A stretch of DNA of 64,000 bases, from the NCBI RefSeq assembly GCF_013337765.1, contig NZ_VBSB01000010.1, positions 434,001 through 498,000 of the forward strand. The letters are read 5' to 3'. The notes beneath the pieces are model-generated. The model did no database searches. It was not told where the DNA came from and worked only from the letters and a program-made list of their open reading frames with translations. Below, piece after piece: positions 7,924-16,225 of this stretch. Source of the stretch: Mycolicibacterium sphagni (lineage in GTDB: Bacteria; Actinomycetota; Actinomycetes; Mycobacteriales; Mycobacteriaceae). Made by a program: the position numbers and the translations under genes. Numbering within the stretch: position 1 is the stretch's first letter; each line of letters starts with the position of its first letter.

Positions 7924-9231
7924 TCAACAGGTTCGATGCCGACCCACCTGTTCGATCACATCGGCACCCACGCGCAATCCGTCACGCGCCCGGATGGCCG
8001 CGCCGATCTCGGCCAGCCGTTCACGCAGCGCGGTGTCGGCGAGGATCCTGTCGACAGCGCCCGTCAGCTGCTCGTCGGTGAACGAGTAGGTATCCAGCCG
8101 GGCGCCGTAGCCGAGTTCATCGACGCGCTGGGCGTTTTCGTACTGATCCCAGAACAGCGGCAGCACGATCAGCGGCTTGCCGAAATGCAGGGTCTCGGTC
8201 ACGGTGTTGTTGCCGCCGTGCGATATCACCAGGTCGACCTGCGGGATGACCTTGGTCTGGGGCAGCATCTGCTCACCGACCATGTTGTCTGCCAGCGTGA
8301 TCCGGTCGGCCTGCGGACCCTTGCTGACGATGAACCGGTGCTCGGTCGTGCCGAGCACATCGACCAGTCGCTGCATGAGCTCGACGTCCGCACCGCCCAG
8401 CGATCCCAGTGACAGGTAGATCAACGCGCTGGACGTCGGCCGGTCAGCGAGCTGTTGCGGCACAACGTATTCTGCGTCGGTCTCGCGCACACTGGAATCC
8501 ATGCGCGCCCAGCTGGCGTCCAGTGGGCGGTCACCGACATAGTCGGCCTCCGCGGGATACACGTACAGGTTGGCCGCATTGTCACGCGGCATGAACTCCA
8601 GATCGGGCAGCGGGTCGGCGCCCTGTTCCTGGACCCAGGCATTGAAGTCCGACCACATCGCCCGGTGGGTGCGGTCGAACTCGGCCCGGTACGCGTCCCA
8701 CTGGGAGCGGTCGGCGCTGGGCAAACCGGAGAACGGTGGCGGCACACCGGGTCCCGACACCTCCAACGGACTGCACGACACGATCCGCACGAACGGCGCC
8801 CCCGTGCTGACCAGTGCCGGAAACAGCACCACGTTGTCTTCGACGATGACGTCGGGACGATGCTCGGCCACGATCGCCCGCAGCCGGGGCTCGCAGTACT
8901 TCGCGCCGTCGATGAGCGCTTGATAGGTGGGCTGGATGAAGGTTTCGAGTTGCGCAATGGTCGGCTTGCGGAATTCCGGCGAGGTCTCGGCGATGAAGTC
9001 GGTCCAGAACTTGCCGGGGTCCTCGTCGGCCGTGCCGTCGGCCGGCTCCGCGAGATCGACCAGCTCCTCGACAAAGCCGAACGGGGCGAGCTTGCCCGCC
9101 CAGGAACTCTCGGCGGCGAACACGATCCGGTGGCCACGATCGCGCAGGATGGCGGCCAGACCGATGCACTGGTTCGTCGGCCCGTAGGCCGATTCCGGCC
9201 AGAACATGATCGTCAGCGCCTCAGAAGCCAT
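7924..9231 (-). CDS. MGT/UGT-type glycosyltransferase (GT1)
   Basis: 435-residue GT-B enzyme that should transfer a sugar from an NDP-sugar to a small lipophilic acceptor. The N-terminal acceptor domain starts LTIMFWPESAYGP. The C-terminal donor-binding signature is PQVDLVISHGGNNTVTE followed by FGKPLIVLPLFWDQYENA. ATG 9231 is chosen over 9264 because AAGGGA lies 7 bases upstream of it. The gene follows the acyltransferase gene by 36 bases and precedes the kinase gene by 4 bases. Together these suggest assembly or turnover of an acylated, possibly amino-sugar-bearing glycoside. Donor and acceptor are unknown. Confidence 0.85.
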   Translation of the reverse strand: MASEALTIMFWPESAYGPTNQCIGLAAILRDRGHRIVFAAESSWAGKLAPFGFVEELVDLAEPADGTADEDPGKFWTDFIAETSPEFRKPTIAQLETFIQPTYQALIDGAKYCEPRLRAIVAEHRPDVIVEDNVVLFPALVSTGAPFVRIVSCSPLEVSGPGVPPPFSGLPSADRSQWDAYRAEFDRTHRAMWSDFNAWVQEQGADPLPDLEFMPRDNAANLYVYPAEADYVGDRPLDASWARMDSSVRETDAEYVVPQQLADRPTSSALIYLSLGSLGGADVELMQRLVDVLGTTEHRFIVSKGPQADRITLADNMVGEQMLPQTKVIPQVDLVISHGGNNTVTETLHFGKPLIVLPLFWDQYENAQRVDELGYGARLDTYSFTDEQLTGAVDRILADTALRERLAEIGAAIRARDGLRVGADVIEQVGRHRTC

Positions 9232-9267
9232 GGCAATCCCTTCACACTCGATCGGGCAAGACAACGA

Positions 9268-10446
9268 TCATCGCGCAATGACCGGCTCTGGCGCATCGCT
9301 GACCGAACTGTCCAACGGCGGTACCGGTTTCTTCTGTCGGTACTCCCAGCGTCGCAACATATTCCGGCACGGCGACTCGATCAAGGCGTAGCTGACAGCC
9401 GCCATCGCGAAGCCAAGCACCAGCGTGAGCACCAACATGACGATCAGGTTGCCGTTGAACATGAACTTGCCGACCATCGGGAACACCATCACCAATGCCG
9501 CCAGATGCCAAACGAACAGGCCGTAGGACCAGCGGCCCAGGGTGACCATGAACCGGCTACCCAGGATCGGGTGCGGGGTGTCCGGGCGATCGAGGACGAG
9601 CGGCGCCAATAAGGCACCGGCGACGATGGCCCCCATCGACGTGCGAATCACGAACTGCCCCAACGTCGCGGGCACCAGATCTTTCGGCCCGGCCAGCGGT
9701 GAGGCTGAGATCAGGTAGGCCGTCAGCGCGATACCCGTGATGGCCCAACGATTTCGGGCCAGCTTGTGCGCCCACCCCGGCGGGCTGACGGTCCACTCGG
9801 CCAGCAGCATGCCCGCCGCGAACCAGGAGGCGTAGGCCGGCGGCCAGTTCAGGAAGTTCACTCCCTGTGCGGTGTGAATCGGCAGCAGACCCCAGGCCAG
9901 GCTCGCGAGCGCCACAAGGGCGATCACCGGCACCCGGGCGCGCACCGGCAGCCGGCGCGCGAGGTACGCCAGTATCGGCAGGGCGAGATAGAAGCTCACC
10001 TCCACCGACAGGCTCCACATCTGGGTCAGGCCGGCGGTCAGGGTGAGCGGGACGTACACCTGAGTCAGCGTGAGGTTGGCCCACCACACCGTCCAGCTGG
10101 CGTGGTTGGCCTCCGGCAGCAGGGTCAGGATGACGACGACCGCCACCACATATCCGGGCATGATGCGCACCAGCCGCGAGCGCAGATAGTGGCCGGTGGG
10201 CGGGCGCCGGCGCAGCCCGCGGGCCGCGGCCGCGTGACCGCGCCACAAGAGGAAGCCCGAGAGCGCGAAGAACACCGCAACGGCCAGGTCGAAACGGTGC
10301 AGCAGCCGTCCGACCACAGCGGCGTTGGTACCGGTCTGGAAGGCGACATGGGTGAGCACCACCCCCATGGCCGCGCAGGCGCGCATCCCTTCCACCGCGG
10401 GCAGGAAGCTGCGGGTGCCCCCGACCTGCTCCGCCTCCGGTGTCAT
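9268..10446 (-). CDS. Acyltransferase 3 family membrane protein (OafA/YrhL type; Rv0228-like)
   Basis: 392 residues with about ten membrane helices. The expected N-terminal signature is present: FLPAVEGMRACAAMGVVLTHVAFQ-like helix 1 containing the catalytic His, then RRPPTGHYLRSRLVRIMP with the conserved Arg-rich loop. Family members acylate (often acetylate or succinylate) extracytoplasmic sugars. The M. tuberculosis counterpart by position is Rv0228. It heads a minus-strand run with the glycosyltransferase, kinase and SIS genes and is divergent from the DUF3068 gene. Start ATG 10446. Confidence 0.88.
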   Translation of the reverse strand: MTPEAEQVGGTRSFLPAVEGMRACAAMGVVLTHVAFQTGTNAAVVGRLLHRFDLAVAVFFALSGFLLWRGHAAAARGLRRRPPTGHYLRSRLVRIMPGYVVAVVVILTLLPEANHASWTVWWANLTLTQVYVPLTLTAGLTQMWSLSVEVSFYLALPILAYLARRLPVRARVPVIALVALASLAWGLLPIHTAQGVNFLNWPPAYASWFAAGMLLAEWTVSPPGWAHKLARNRWAITGIALTAYLISASPLAGPKDLVPATLGQFVIRTSMGAIVAGALLAPLVLDRPDTPHPILGSRFMVTLGRWSYGLFVWHLAALVMVFPMVGKFMFNGNLIVMLVLTLVLGFAMAAVSYALIESPCRNMLRRWEYRQKKPVPPLDSSVSDAPEPVIAR

Positions 10447-10543
10447 GCAGCCAGTCTGCCGGGGCGCGGGTTGCCTGCGAAAGTGGGTACACCTGGGCTG
10501 CGGCGATGACCTCCTAATGAACCAGTGCTCTGGGCTCTGCTGT

Positions 10544-10549
10544 TAGGGT
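10544..10549 (+). promoter_or_regulatory. Possible -10 element upstream of the DUF3068 gene
   Basis: TAGGGT in the 169-base divergent region would start transcription near 10556, about 60 bases before the GTG at 10616. The same hexamer precedes two other genes in this window (1391 and 18132). No matching -35 was assigned. Confidence 0.3.
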
Positions 10550-10615
10550 CAGACACGTTTGCTTCGCCGTCAGGCGGCGCACAGCACGATCGGGAGTGAG
10601 GGAGGCCACGGCAGC

Positions 10616-11815
10616 GTGAATCGCGCAGGTATGTTGCGTATCACGGCATACGGCATCATCGGGCTCGGAGCCGCCCTGCTGATCGCCGCGCTGCTGTTGT
10701 CGACCTACACCTCCGGCAAGATCAAGAAGATTCCGCTCGATATCGACGAAACGTTGGTCAGCGACGGCACCGGTACCGCGCTGGATCCGTCGTCGCTCAT
10801 GGGCGAGAAGTTCGTGGTCGACAAGAACGTGCCCCTGGTGTCCCAGCAGCAGATCACCGTCGAGTCGCCGGCCAACGCCGATGTCGTGACGTTGCAGGTC
10901 GGCACCACCGTGCGCCGCAGCGACAAGCAACAGGACAACGGTCTGCTGCTGGCGATGGTCGACACCGTGACGGTGAACCGCAGCACCGCGCTGGCGGTGT
11001 CCGATGACACCCACCCGGGCGGCTCCGTGCAGAAGCCGCGGACCATCGAGGACACCAAGCCGCCGACCAACATCGCGCTGCCGCACGAGGGCCTGGCCTA
11101 CCGGTTCCCGTTCAACACCGAGAAGAAGACGTATCCGTACTTCGATCCGATCGCGCAGAAGGCGTTCGACGCCAACTACGACGGCCAAGAGGACGTCAAC
11201 GGACTGACCACCTATCGGTTCACCCAGAACGTCGGGTACGACGCCGACGGCAAGCTGGTCGACCCGATCAAGTACGCGTCGCTCTACGACAAGGACGAGG
11301 ACGGCGAGGTTACCGCGCGGGCTGAGCTGTGGGGCCTGCCCGGACCGCCGGAAGAGCCGGTCACGATGACGCGCTTCTACGCCGCACAGCGCACGTTCTG
11401 GGTGGATCCGGTCACTGGCGTCATCGTGAAGTCCACCGAGCATGCGAATCACTTCTACGCCCGCGATCCGGTGCGCCCGGAGATGGCATTGGCGGACTAC
11501 AAGGTCACCTCGAGTGAGCAGACCGTCGAATCGCGAGTGGCTTCCGCCCGCGACGAGCGCGACCGGGTGGGGCTGTGGTCGCGAGTGCTGCCGATCAGCT
11601 TCACCGCGGCAGGCCTGGTGGCACTGGTCGGCGGGGTTCTATTGGGCACGTTCAGCGTGCGCGCCGAGGCGGCTCTGATCGACCCGGGGCTGGACACCGC
11701 GGACCACGGATTCTTCGGCAAGGACGAAACCGGGCCGATGCCCGCCGCCGAGGCCGCCACCGAGAAGCTGCCCGCGGCCAGACCGGATCTGGAGCCCCCA
11801 CCGCCGCAGCGGTGA
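10616..11815 (+). CDS. DUF3068 family membrane-anchored envelope protein (Rv0227c-like)
   Basis: 399 residues: an N-terminal membrane anchor (about 10-32, ITAYGIIGLGAALLIAALLL), a large extracytoplasmic beta-rich domain of about 290 residues, a second helix (about 330-352) and an acidic, Pro-rich cytoplasmic tail. The domain is DUF3068, sometimes labelled PorA-family, a mycolata-specific group of unknown function; the M. tuberculosis counterpart is Rv0227c. GTG 10616 is preferred because GAGGGAGG lies 10 bases upstream. The next gene starts 7 bases after the stop, and the pair is conserved in mycobacteria. Confidence 0.87.
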   Translation: MNRAGMLRITAYGIIGLGAALLIAALLLSTYTSGKIKKIPLDIDETLVSDGTGTALDPSSLMGEKFVVDKNVPLVSQQQITVESPANADVVTLQVGTTVRRSDKQQDNGLLLAMVDTVTVNRSTALAVSDDTHPGGSVQKPRTIEDTKPPTNIALPHEGLAYRFPFNTEKKTYPYFDPIAQKAFDANYDGQEDVNGLTTYRFTQNVGYDADGKLVDPIKYASLYDKDEDGEVTARAELWGLPGPPEEPVTMTRFYAAQRTFWVDPVTGVIVKSTEHANHFYARDPVRPEMALADYKVTSSEQTVESRVASARDERDRVGLWSRVLPISFTAAGLVALVGGVLLGTFSVRAEAALIDPGLDTADHGFFGKDETGPMPAAEAATEKLPAARPDLEPPPPQR

Positions 11816-11822
11816 GTTCGGC

Positions 11823-13568
11823 ATGACCCAGGCACGCCTGGCGATCCGGTGGGTGGTGCCGGGATGTGCCCTCCTGTTGGCCCTCGTGGTGAGCGCGCCA
11901 CTGCTGGCGCCCGGTTATCTGCTGCTGCGCGACGCGGTGTCCACCCCGCGGTCGTACCTCTCGGACACCGCGCTGGGTCTGGGTGAGTCGGCGCCGCGGG
12001 CGGTGCCGCAGGATTTCCTGATCGCTGTCGTGTCGCCTGTCCTCGACGGCGGGGTGCTGGTCAAGATCTTGCTGATCGCCGGGCTCTTTCTGGCGGGCTG
12101 GGGTGCGGCGCGGCTGGCCGACGTGCTGGTCCCGGATGCCGGGATGGCCGGCCAGCTGGTGGCCACCACGCTCGCGGTGTGGAATCCGTATGTCGCGGAG
12201 CGGCTGCTGCAGGGACATTGGAGCCTGCTCTGCGGATACGGCGCCCTGCCGTGGGTGGCCGCCGCGGTGATCCGGTTGCGCGGCGAGCAGTCCTTACCCT
12301 CATGGGCGCGGTGGGCGGCGGTGGTGTTCTGGATCGCGCTGGCCGGGCTCACGCCGACAGGTCTGCTGCTGGCCGCCGGGGTGGCGCTGGCCTGTGTGGC
12401 GGTCCCGGGTGACGGGGTATCGCGGCTGCGGTGTGCGACCGGGGTGCTGATCACCGCGGTGCTCGCGGCATCGCCCTGGTTGACCGCGTCGGCACTGGGC
12501 GACGCGCTGGACTCGTCACCGTCGTCGGGTGTGGTCGCGTTCGCGGCTCGGGCCGAACCGGGCCTTGGCACGCTGGGCAGCCTTGCCGGTCTCGGTGGGA
12601 TCTGGAACGCCGAGGCCGTCCCGCCCTCTCGCACAACGCTATTGGCCTTGCTGGCGACCGCGGTGCTGCTGGCCGTGGTGGCCGTCGGGTTGCCGACGGT
12701 GGTGCGCCGCCGTTCCGCGGTGCCGCTGTTGGTGCTGGCCGCGGTGGGTGTGCTGTTGCCCGCGGCGGTCGCGACCGGACCCGGGCTGGCTGTTCTGCGC
12801 GCGCTGGTCGAGGCCGCGCCGGGCGTGGGGGTGCTGCGCGACGGGCAGAAGTGGGTGGCGCTGGCAATGCCCGGCTATGCCGTCGCCGGGGCGGCCGCCG
12901 TGGTGACGTTGCGGCACCGGTTTCGCCCGCCGATCACCGCGCTCGTGTGTGTGGTCGCGGTGATCGCCGTGCTGCCCGATCTGGCCTTTGGGGTGTGGGG
13001 CAAGGTCACCTCGGTGCGCTATCCGCCGGGCTGGTCAGCGGTCGCCGGGATCGTCAACGCCACGCCCGCGGACGTCGCGGCATTGCCCGCCGACAGCATG
13101 CGTCAATTTCCGTGGTCCGGGCCGGTGCCGGTGCTCGACCCGCTGCCGCGCTGGGTCCGCGCCGAGGTGCTGGCCACCGGCGACCTGACGATCTCGGGCC
13201 AGTCGGTGCCCGGCGAAGGCGGCCACGCCCGCGACGTGCAGCGGATGCTGCTGGCCGGCGCAGCTCCCGACGCACTCGCCGGCGCCGGCGTCGGCTGGGT
13301 TGTGGTCGAATCCGGCAGCGCAGGCACCCTGGGAGACGCACAACGGACACTGCAGGGGCTGCCGGTGGCCTACCGCGACGCCGACCTCACGCTGTATCGC
13401 GTCGGCGGTTCGAGTCAGGCTGCCCCACAAGGAAAGCGGGCGGTCGCCATCGCCACCCACGCGGGGTGGCTGGTGCTGCAGGCCGTGGCCGGGATCGCCG
13501 CTCTGGCGGGACGCCGATGGCGCGCTCGTTTCGCCCAAACCGACAAACCGCCGCAAAAGTTCGAGTAG
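11823..13568 (+). CDS. Polytopic membrane protein, Rv0226c-like (GT-C-like)
   Basis: 581 residues, very hydrophobic, with about ten to twelve helices, then a roughly 130-residue soluble part and a final helix. An early extracytoplasmic loop (RDAVSTPRSYLSD) and the segment NPYVAERLLQGHW resemble the acceptor loops of GT-C glycosyltransferases such as AftD. It could therefore be a lipid-linked-sugar transferase; this is weak inference. It is in operon with DUF3068 and corresponds in position and length to Rv0226c (about 576 residues). Confidence 0.8.
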   Translation: MTQARLAIRWVVPGCALLLALVVSAPLLAPGYLLLRDAVSTPRSYLSDTALGLGESAPRAVPQDFLIAVVSPVLDGGVLVKILLIAGLFLAGWGAARLADVLVPDAGMAGQLVATTLAVWNPYVAERLLQGHWSLLCGYGALPWVAAAVIRLRGEQSLPSWARWAAVVFWIALAGLTPTGLLLAAGVALACVAVPGDGVSRLRCATGVLITAVLAASPWLTASALGDALDSSPSSGVVAFAARAEPGLGTLGSLAGLGGIWNAEAVPPSRTTLLALLATAVLLAVVAVGLPTVVRRRSAVPLLVLAAVGVLLPAAVATGPGLAVLRALVEAAPGVGVLRDGQKWVALAMPGYAVAGAAAVVTLRHRFRPPITALVCVVAVIAVLPDLAFGVWGKVTSVRYPPGWSAVAGIVNATPADVAALPADSMRQFPWSGPVPVLDPLPRWVRAEVLATGDLTISGQSVPGEGGHARDVQRMLLAGAAPDALAGAGVGWVVVESGSAGTLGDAQRTLQGLPVAYRDADLTLYRVGGSSQAAPQGKRAVAIATHAGWLVLQAVAGIAALAGRRWRARFAQTDKPPQKFE

Positions 13569-13601
13569 ATCGCGTCAAAACGTCGATCTCGGCGCGCCAC
13601 A

Positions 13602-13625
13602 AACATGTACCATCTGGTACATGTT
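13602..13625. promoter_or_regulatory. Perfect 24-bp palindrome overlapping the SRPBCC start codon; likely TetR operator
   Basis: Perfect 11-base arms AACATGTACCA and TGGTACATGTT flank a TC centre. The right arm contains the ATG (13621-13623) of the SRPBCC gene, so a bound repressor would sit on the translation start. A TetR gene is the second gene of the same operon, making autoregulation the simplest reading. The arms are far longer than chance would give. Confidence 0.75.
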
Positions 13626-14067
13626 GAGCCTCAGCAGCGTCGAGATCGACGCACCCGCCGATCTGGTGTGGGACGTGTTCACCGACGTCGAGCACTGGCC
13701 GGAGTGGACCGCCTCGGTCACCCGACTGACCGGCCTCGACGGGCCACAGATCGCGGTCGGCCGACGCTTCCAGATCAAACAGCCGCGGATGCCGAAACTC
13801 GTGTGGACGGTCACCGAGGTCGTCCCCGGCGCATCGTGGACGTGGGTACAGCACTCCCCCGGCGGTGTTACGTCGGCTCGCCACCGGATATCAACGGTCG
13901 GCGGCAATGCCACCCTGGTGCGTCAGGAACTCGAACAACGCGGAATCCTCGGATCGCTCGTGGGTGTCCTCATGCGGCAGATGACGCAGCGGTACCTGGC
14001 GTTGGAGGCACAGGGGTTGAAGGCACGTAGCGAAGGCCTGTGGAAGCTTCGTGGTTCGAACGCCTGA
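13621..14067 (+). CDS. SRPBCC (polyketide cyclase/START-like) family protein
   Basis: 148-residue hydrophobic-pocket protein. It opens with the typical IDAPADLVWDVFTDVEHWPEW and has the beta-rich middle (VVPGASWTWVQHSPGG) and long C-terminal helix of the fold. Members bind lipids, polyketides or aromatics and only some are enzymes. The start at ATG 13621 lies inside a perfect palindrome, and the stop overlaps the downstream TetR gene by 17 bases. The TetR probably senses the ligand that this protein binds or a related compound. The pair interrupts an otherwise conserved envelope block, so it looks like an insertion relative to M. tuberculosis. Confidence 0.85.
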   Translation: MLSLSSVEIDAPADLVWDVFTDVEHWPEWTASVTRLTGLDGPQIAVGRRFQIKQPRMPKLVWTVTEVVPGASWTWVQHSPGGVTSARHRISTVGGNATLVRQELEQRGILGSLVGVLMRQMTQRYLALEAQGLKARSEGLWKLRGSNA

Positions 14068-14605
14068 CCTTGCGCGGCGCCGTGAACTGCTCGACGCGCT
14101 GGTGACCGAATGCGCCGAGAACGGTATCGGTGGGCGCTCGCTGCGGGAACTGGCCGATGCGGTCGGCACCAGTCACCGGATGTTGTTGCACCACTTCGGG
14201 TCACGCGAGGAGCTCCTGCTGGCCGTCGTGGACGATGTCGAGCGCAAGCAGATGGCGCTGCTGCATGAGCTGACCAGTGATGACGGCGGGCAGGAGTTCG
14301 CCGCGATGTGGACGCACCTGCGCAGGCCCGAGTTGCGCGGCCTCGAGCGTCTGTTCTTCGAGTGCTATGCCCGTGGCGCGCAAGGGGAGTCGCCGTTCAC
14401 CGGCATGCTGCCCGCCGCGGTCGATCGCTGGCTTGCCCTCGCGCAGGCAGATTCAGACGTGAACCCGGCCATGGCCCGCCTCGGGTTGGCAGTCACGCGT
14501 GGTCTGTTGCTCGACCTGGCCGGCACCAACGACGACGCCGGCGTGGACGCAGCCGCACAGCATTTCATCGGGCTTATCACTGCGCGTGAAAACAACTCGG
14601 GTTAA
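14051..14605 (+). CDS. TetR family regulator (partner of the SRPBCC protein)
   Basis: 184 residues with helix-turn-helix motif SLRELADAVGTSHRMLLHHFGS near residues 30-50 and a regulatory C-terminal domain. GTG 14051 overlaps the SRPBCC gene by 17 bases, implying coupled translation. The palindrome at 13602-13625 is the obvious candidate operator. Helix 3 of the DNA-binding domain (SHRMLLHHF) differs from the more usual KGALYHHF type. Confidence 0.9.
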   Translation: MVRTPDLARRRELLDALVTECAENGIGGRSLRELADAVGTSHRMLLHHFGSREELLLAVVDDVERKQMALLHELTSDDGGQEFAAMWTHLRRPELRGLERLFFECYARGAQGESPFTGMLPAAVDRWLALAQADSDVNPAMARLGLAVTRGLLLDLAGTNDDAGVDAAAQHFIGLITARENNSG

Positions 14606-14778
14606 CCGGTTTTGGTAGTCGTTGAACCAAGTGGTCGCCGACTTCGTACACCATCGCCTCTACCGAAACCGTCAAATCCGTTTGCCAAGGCATTGAACTT
14701 TGCCGAGGCATCGCACGTGAACAGCGTGAAGCGATCCGTTCTGTCAACGGAACCACTGCCTCAAAGGAGAAGCAGATC

Positions 14779-16212
14779 GTGTCCGACTCTCGAAAGTTGT
14801 TTTCTGGTACGCCATTGATTGGGGCCGGGGTGGCCAGCGCGGCTATTGCCGGTGGTGCTTTCTTGTTCTTCGCCACCGACGCGCCCACCGACCCGAGTTA
14901 CCCGGCAATCGCGTTAACGTCGGTTTCGGCTCCGCTGCCGTTGGCACCGAGTCCGGCCTGCGGCCCGGGAACGGCCTTGTGTTCAAGCGGCCCTAAAACA
15001 CTCGGCAACGCGGTTGCCGTCCCCGCCGCGCTGATATCGGTCCCTCGGCTCATCGGCAACGGCACCGCTGACCACCCGAATGCCGGGCTGCTGTTCGGCA
15101 ACGGCTTCAGCTACGACGCCACCAGCTGCGCCTCCCAACGGTGCAACGGTGGCAACGCCGGCCTGTTCGCCGGTATTGCCGGCAACGGATTCAAGGGCGG
15201 CAGTGGCGGCAACGCCGGGCTGATCGGCAATGGGGGCAATGGCGGAGACGGGGTCTCGGGAGCGGTCGGATCCTCCGGCGGAAACGGCGGCAACGCCGGG
15301 GTGTTCGGCGGAAACGGGGGTAACGGCGGCGCCGGCGGCAATGGGGGCGTCGGCGGAAACGGCGGAAACGCCGGCAACGGCGGGCGTGGGGCCATCGTCC
15401 AGATCGGCTTCGGCGGCCGCGGGGGTAACGGCGGAAACGGCGGCAACGGCGGCGCCGGTGCCGGCGGCGGGAACGCCGGGAACGGCGGCCAGGGCGCCGT
15501 TGTCCAGATCGGCCCCGGCGGCAACGGCGGCAACGGCGGGACCGGCGGCAGTGCCGGCGCCAATGGCAACGGCGGCAATGCCGGCAACGGTGGCACTGGC
15601 GGCTTGTTCAGCTCCGCCAACGGTGGCGACGGCGGCCGAGGCGGTAGCGGATCGACACTGGGCACTCCCGGCACCGGGATTGGCGGCATCGGCGGTCTCG
15701 GCGGTGCCGGTGGAGCCATCGGCGGCACCGGCGGACGCGGCGGCGACGGCGGGAATGCCCAACTCAGGGGCGGCGCGGCTGGCAACGGCGGTCAAGGCGG
15801 CATGTTCGGCCGCGGCGGCGACGGCGGGACCGGCGGCGCGGGCGCGGGGGGAATCTCGACCACCGTGAACGGTGGTGACGGCGGACGCGGTGGAAACGGC
15901 GGCACCGGCGGCCTCGCCGGAGGCAATGGCGGCACCGGGGGTTCAGGCGGACAGGCCACCGGCAATGGCAAAGTCGGCGGCCACGGCGGCGACGCCGGGA
16001 ACGGTGGCACCGGGCTCATCAGTGGGGGCACTGGCGGAAATGGTGGAACCGGAGGGTTCGGCGGCGCGGGCTCGCCCGGCGTCGGAGGCCCGGGCGGGCA
16101 CGGTGGAAACGGTGGCGGCTCGATCCGTGGCGGGGGCGGGGCAGGCAATCCCGGGAATCCCGGCGCCGGGCAGACCGGGGGCGCGGGTGGCAGTGGCGGC
16201 CGCGCCCGTTGA
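14779..16212 (+). CDS. PGRS-type glycine-rich repeat protein without a PE domain
   Basis: 477 residues. Residues 1-11 are polar and residues 12-33 form a hydrophobic anchor or signal segment (LIGAGVASAAIAGGAFLFF). A linker contains two Cys pairs (ACGPGTALC and SCASQRC) and HPNAGLLFGNG. From about residue 135 to the end there are Gly-Gly-Asn/Ala repeats (GNGGNGGAGG-like). This repeat style is that of PE_PGRS proteins, but the roughly 100-residue PE module is absent. GTG 14779 has AAAGGAG about 9 bases upstream. The protein is probably exported or surface-held by the N-terminal helix, with the repeats forming glycine-rich polyproline-II-type sheets as proposed for PGRS; both are inference. It is convergent with GT4, 13 bases away. 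Confidence 0.82.
   Translation: MSDSRKLFSGTPLIGAGVASAAIAGGAFLFFATDAPTDPSYPAIALTSVSAPLPLAPSPACGPGTALCSSGPKTLGNAVAVPAALISVPRLIGNGTADHPNAGLLFGNGFSYDATSCASQRCNGGNAGLFAGIAGNGFKGGSGGNAGLIGNGGNGGDGVSGAVGSSGGNGGNAGVFGGNGGNGGAGGNGGVGGNGGNAGNGGRGAIVQIGFGGRGGNGGNGGNGGAGAGGGNAGNGGQGAVVQIGPGGNGGNGGTGGSAGANGNGGNAGNGGTGGLFSSANGGDGGRGGSGSTLGTPGTGIGGIGGLGGAGGAIGGTGGRGGDGGNAQLRGGAAGNGGQGGMFGRGGDGGTGGAGAGGISTTVNGGDGGRGGNGGTGGLAGGNGGTGGSGGQATGNGKVGGHGGDAGNGGTGLISGGTGGNGGTGGFGGAGSPGVGGPGGHGGNGGGSIRGGGGAGNPGNPGAGQTGGAGGSGGRAR
15181..16208 (+). repeat. PGRS coding repeat (GGC-GGN-AAC-GGC)
   Basis: About one kilobase of degenerate short repeats based on GGCGGCAACGGCGG, encoding Gly-Gly-Asn and Gly-Gly-Ala units. 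Periodicity is 3 and 9 bases with no fixed longer unit. The minus strand shows long Pro-rich open frames that are only shadows of this repeat. Such tracts recombine easily and are error-prone in assembly. Confidence 0.85.
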
Positions 16213-16225
16213 TCGGCTCGTGCTG

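Noticed and set aside
15111..15785. Long Pro-rich ORFs on the minus strand opposite the PGRS gene
   Set aside because: They are shadows of the GGC-rich repeat, lack ribosome sites and would overlap the gene completely.
15181..16208. CRISPR-like or satellite repeat
   Set aside because: No constant repeat/spacer pattern; repeats are in frame and encode Gly-rich PGRS.
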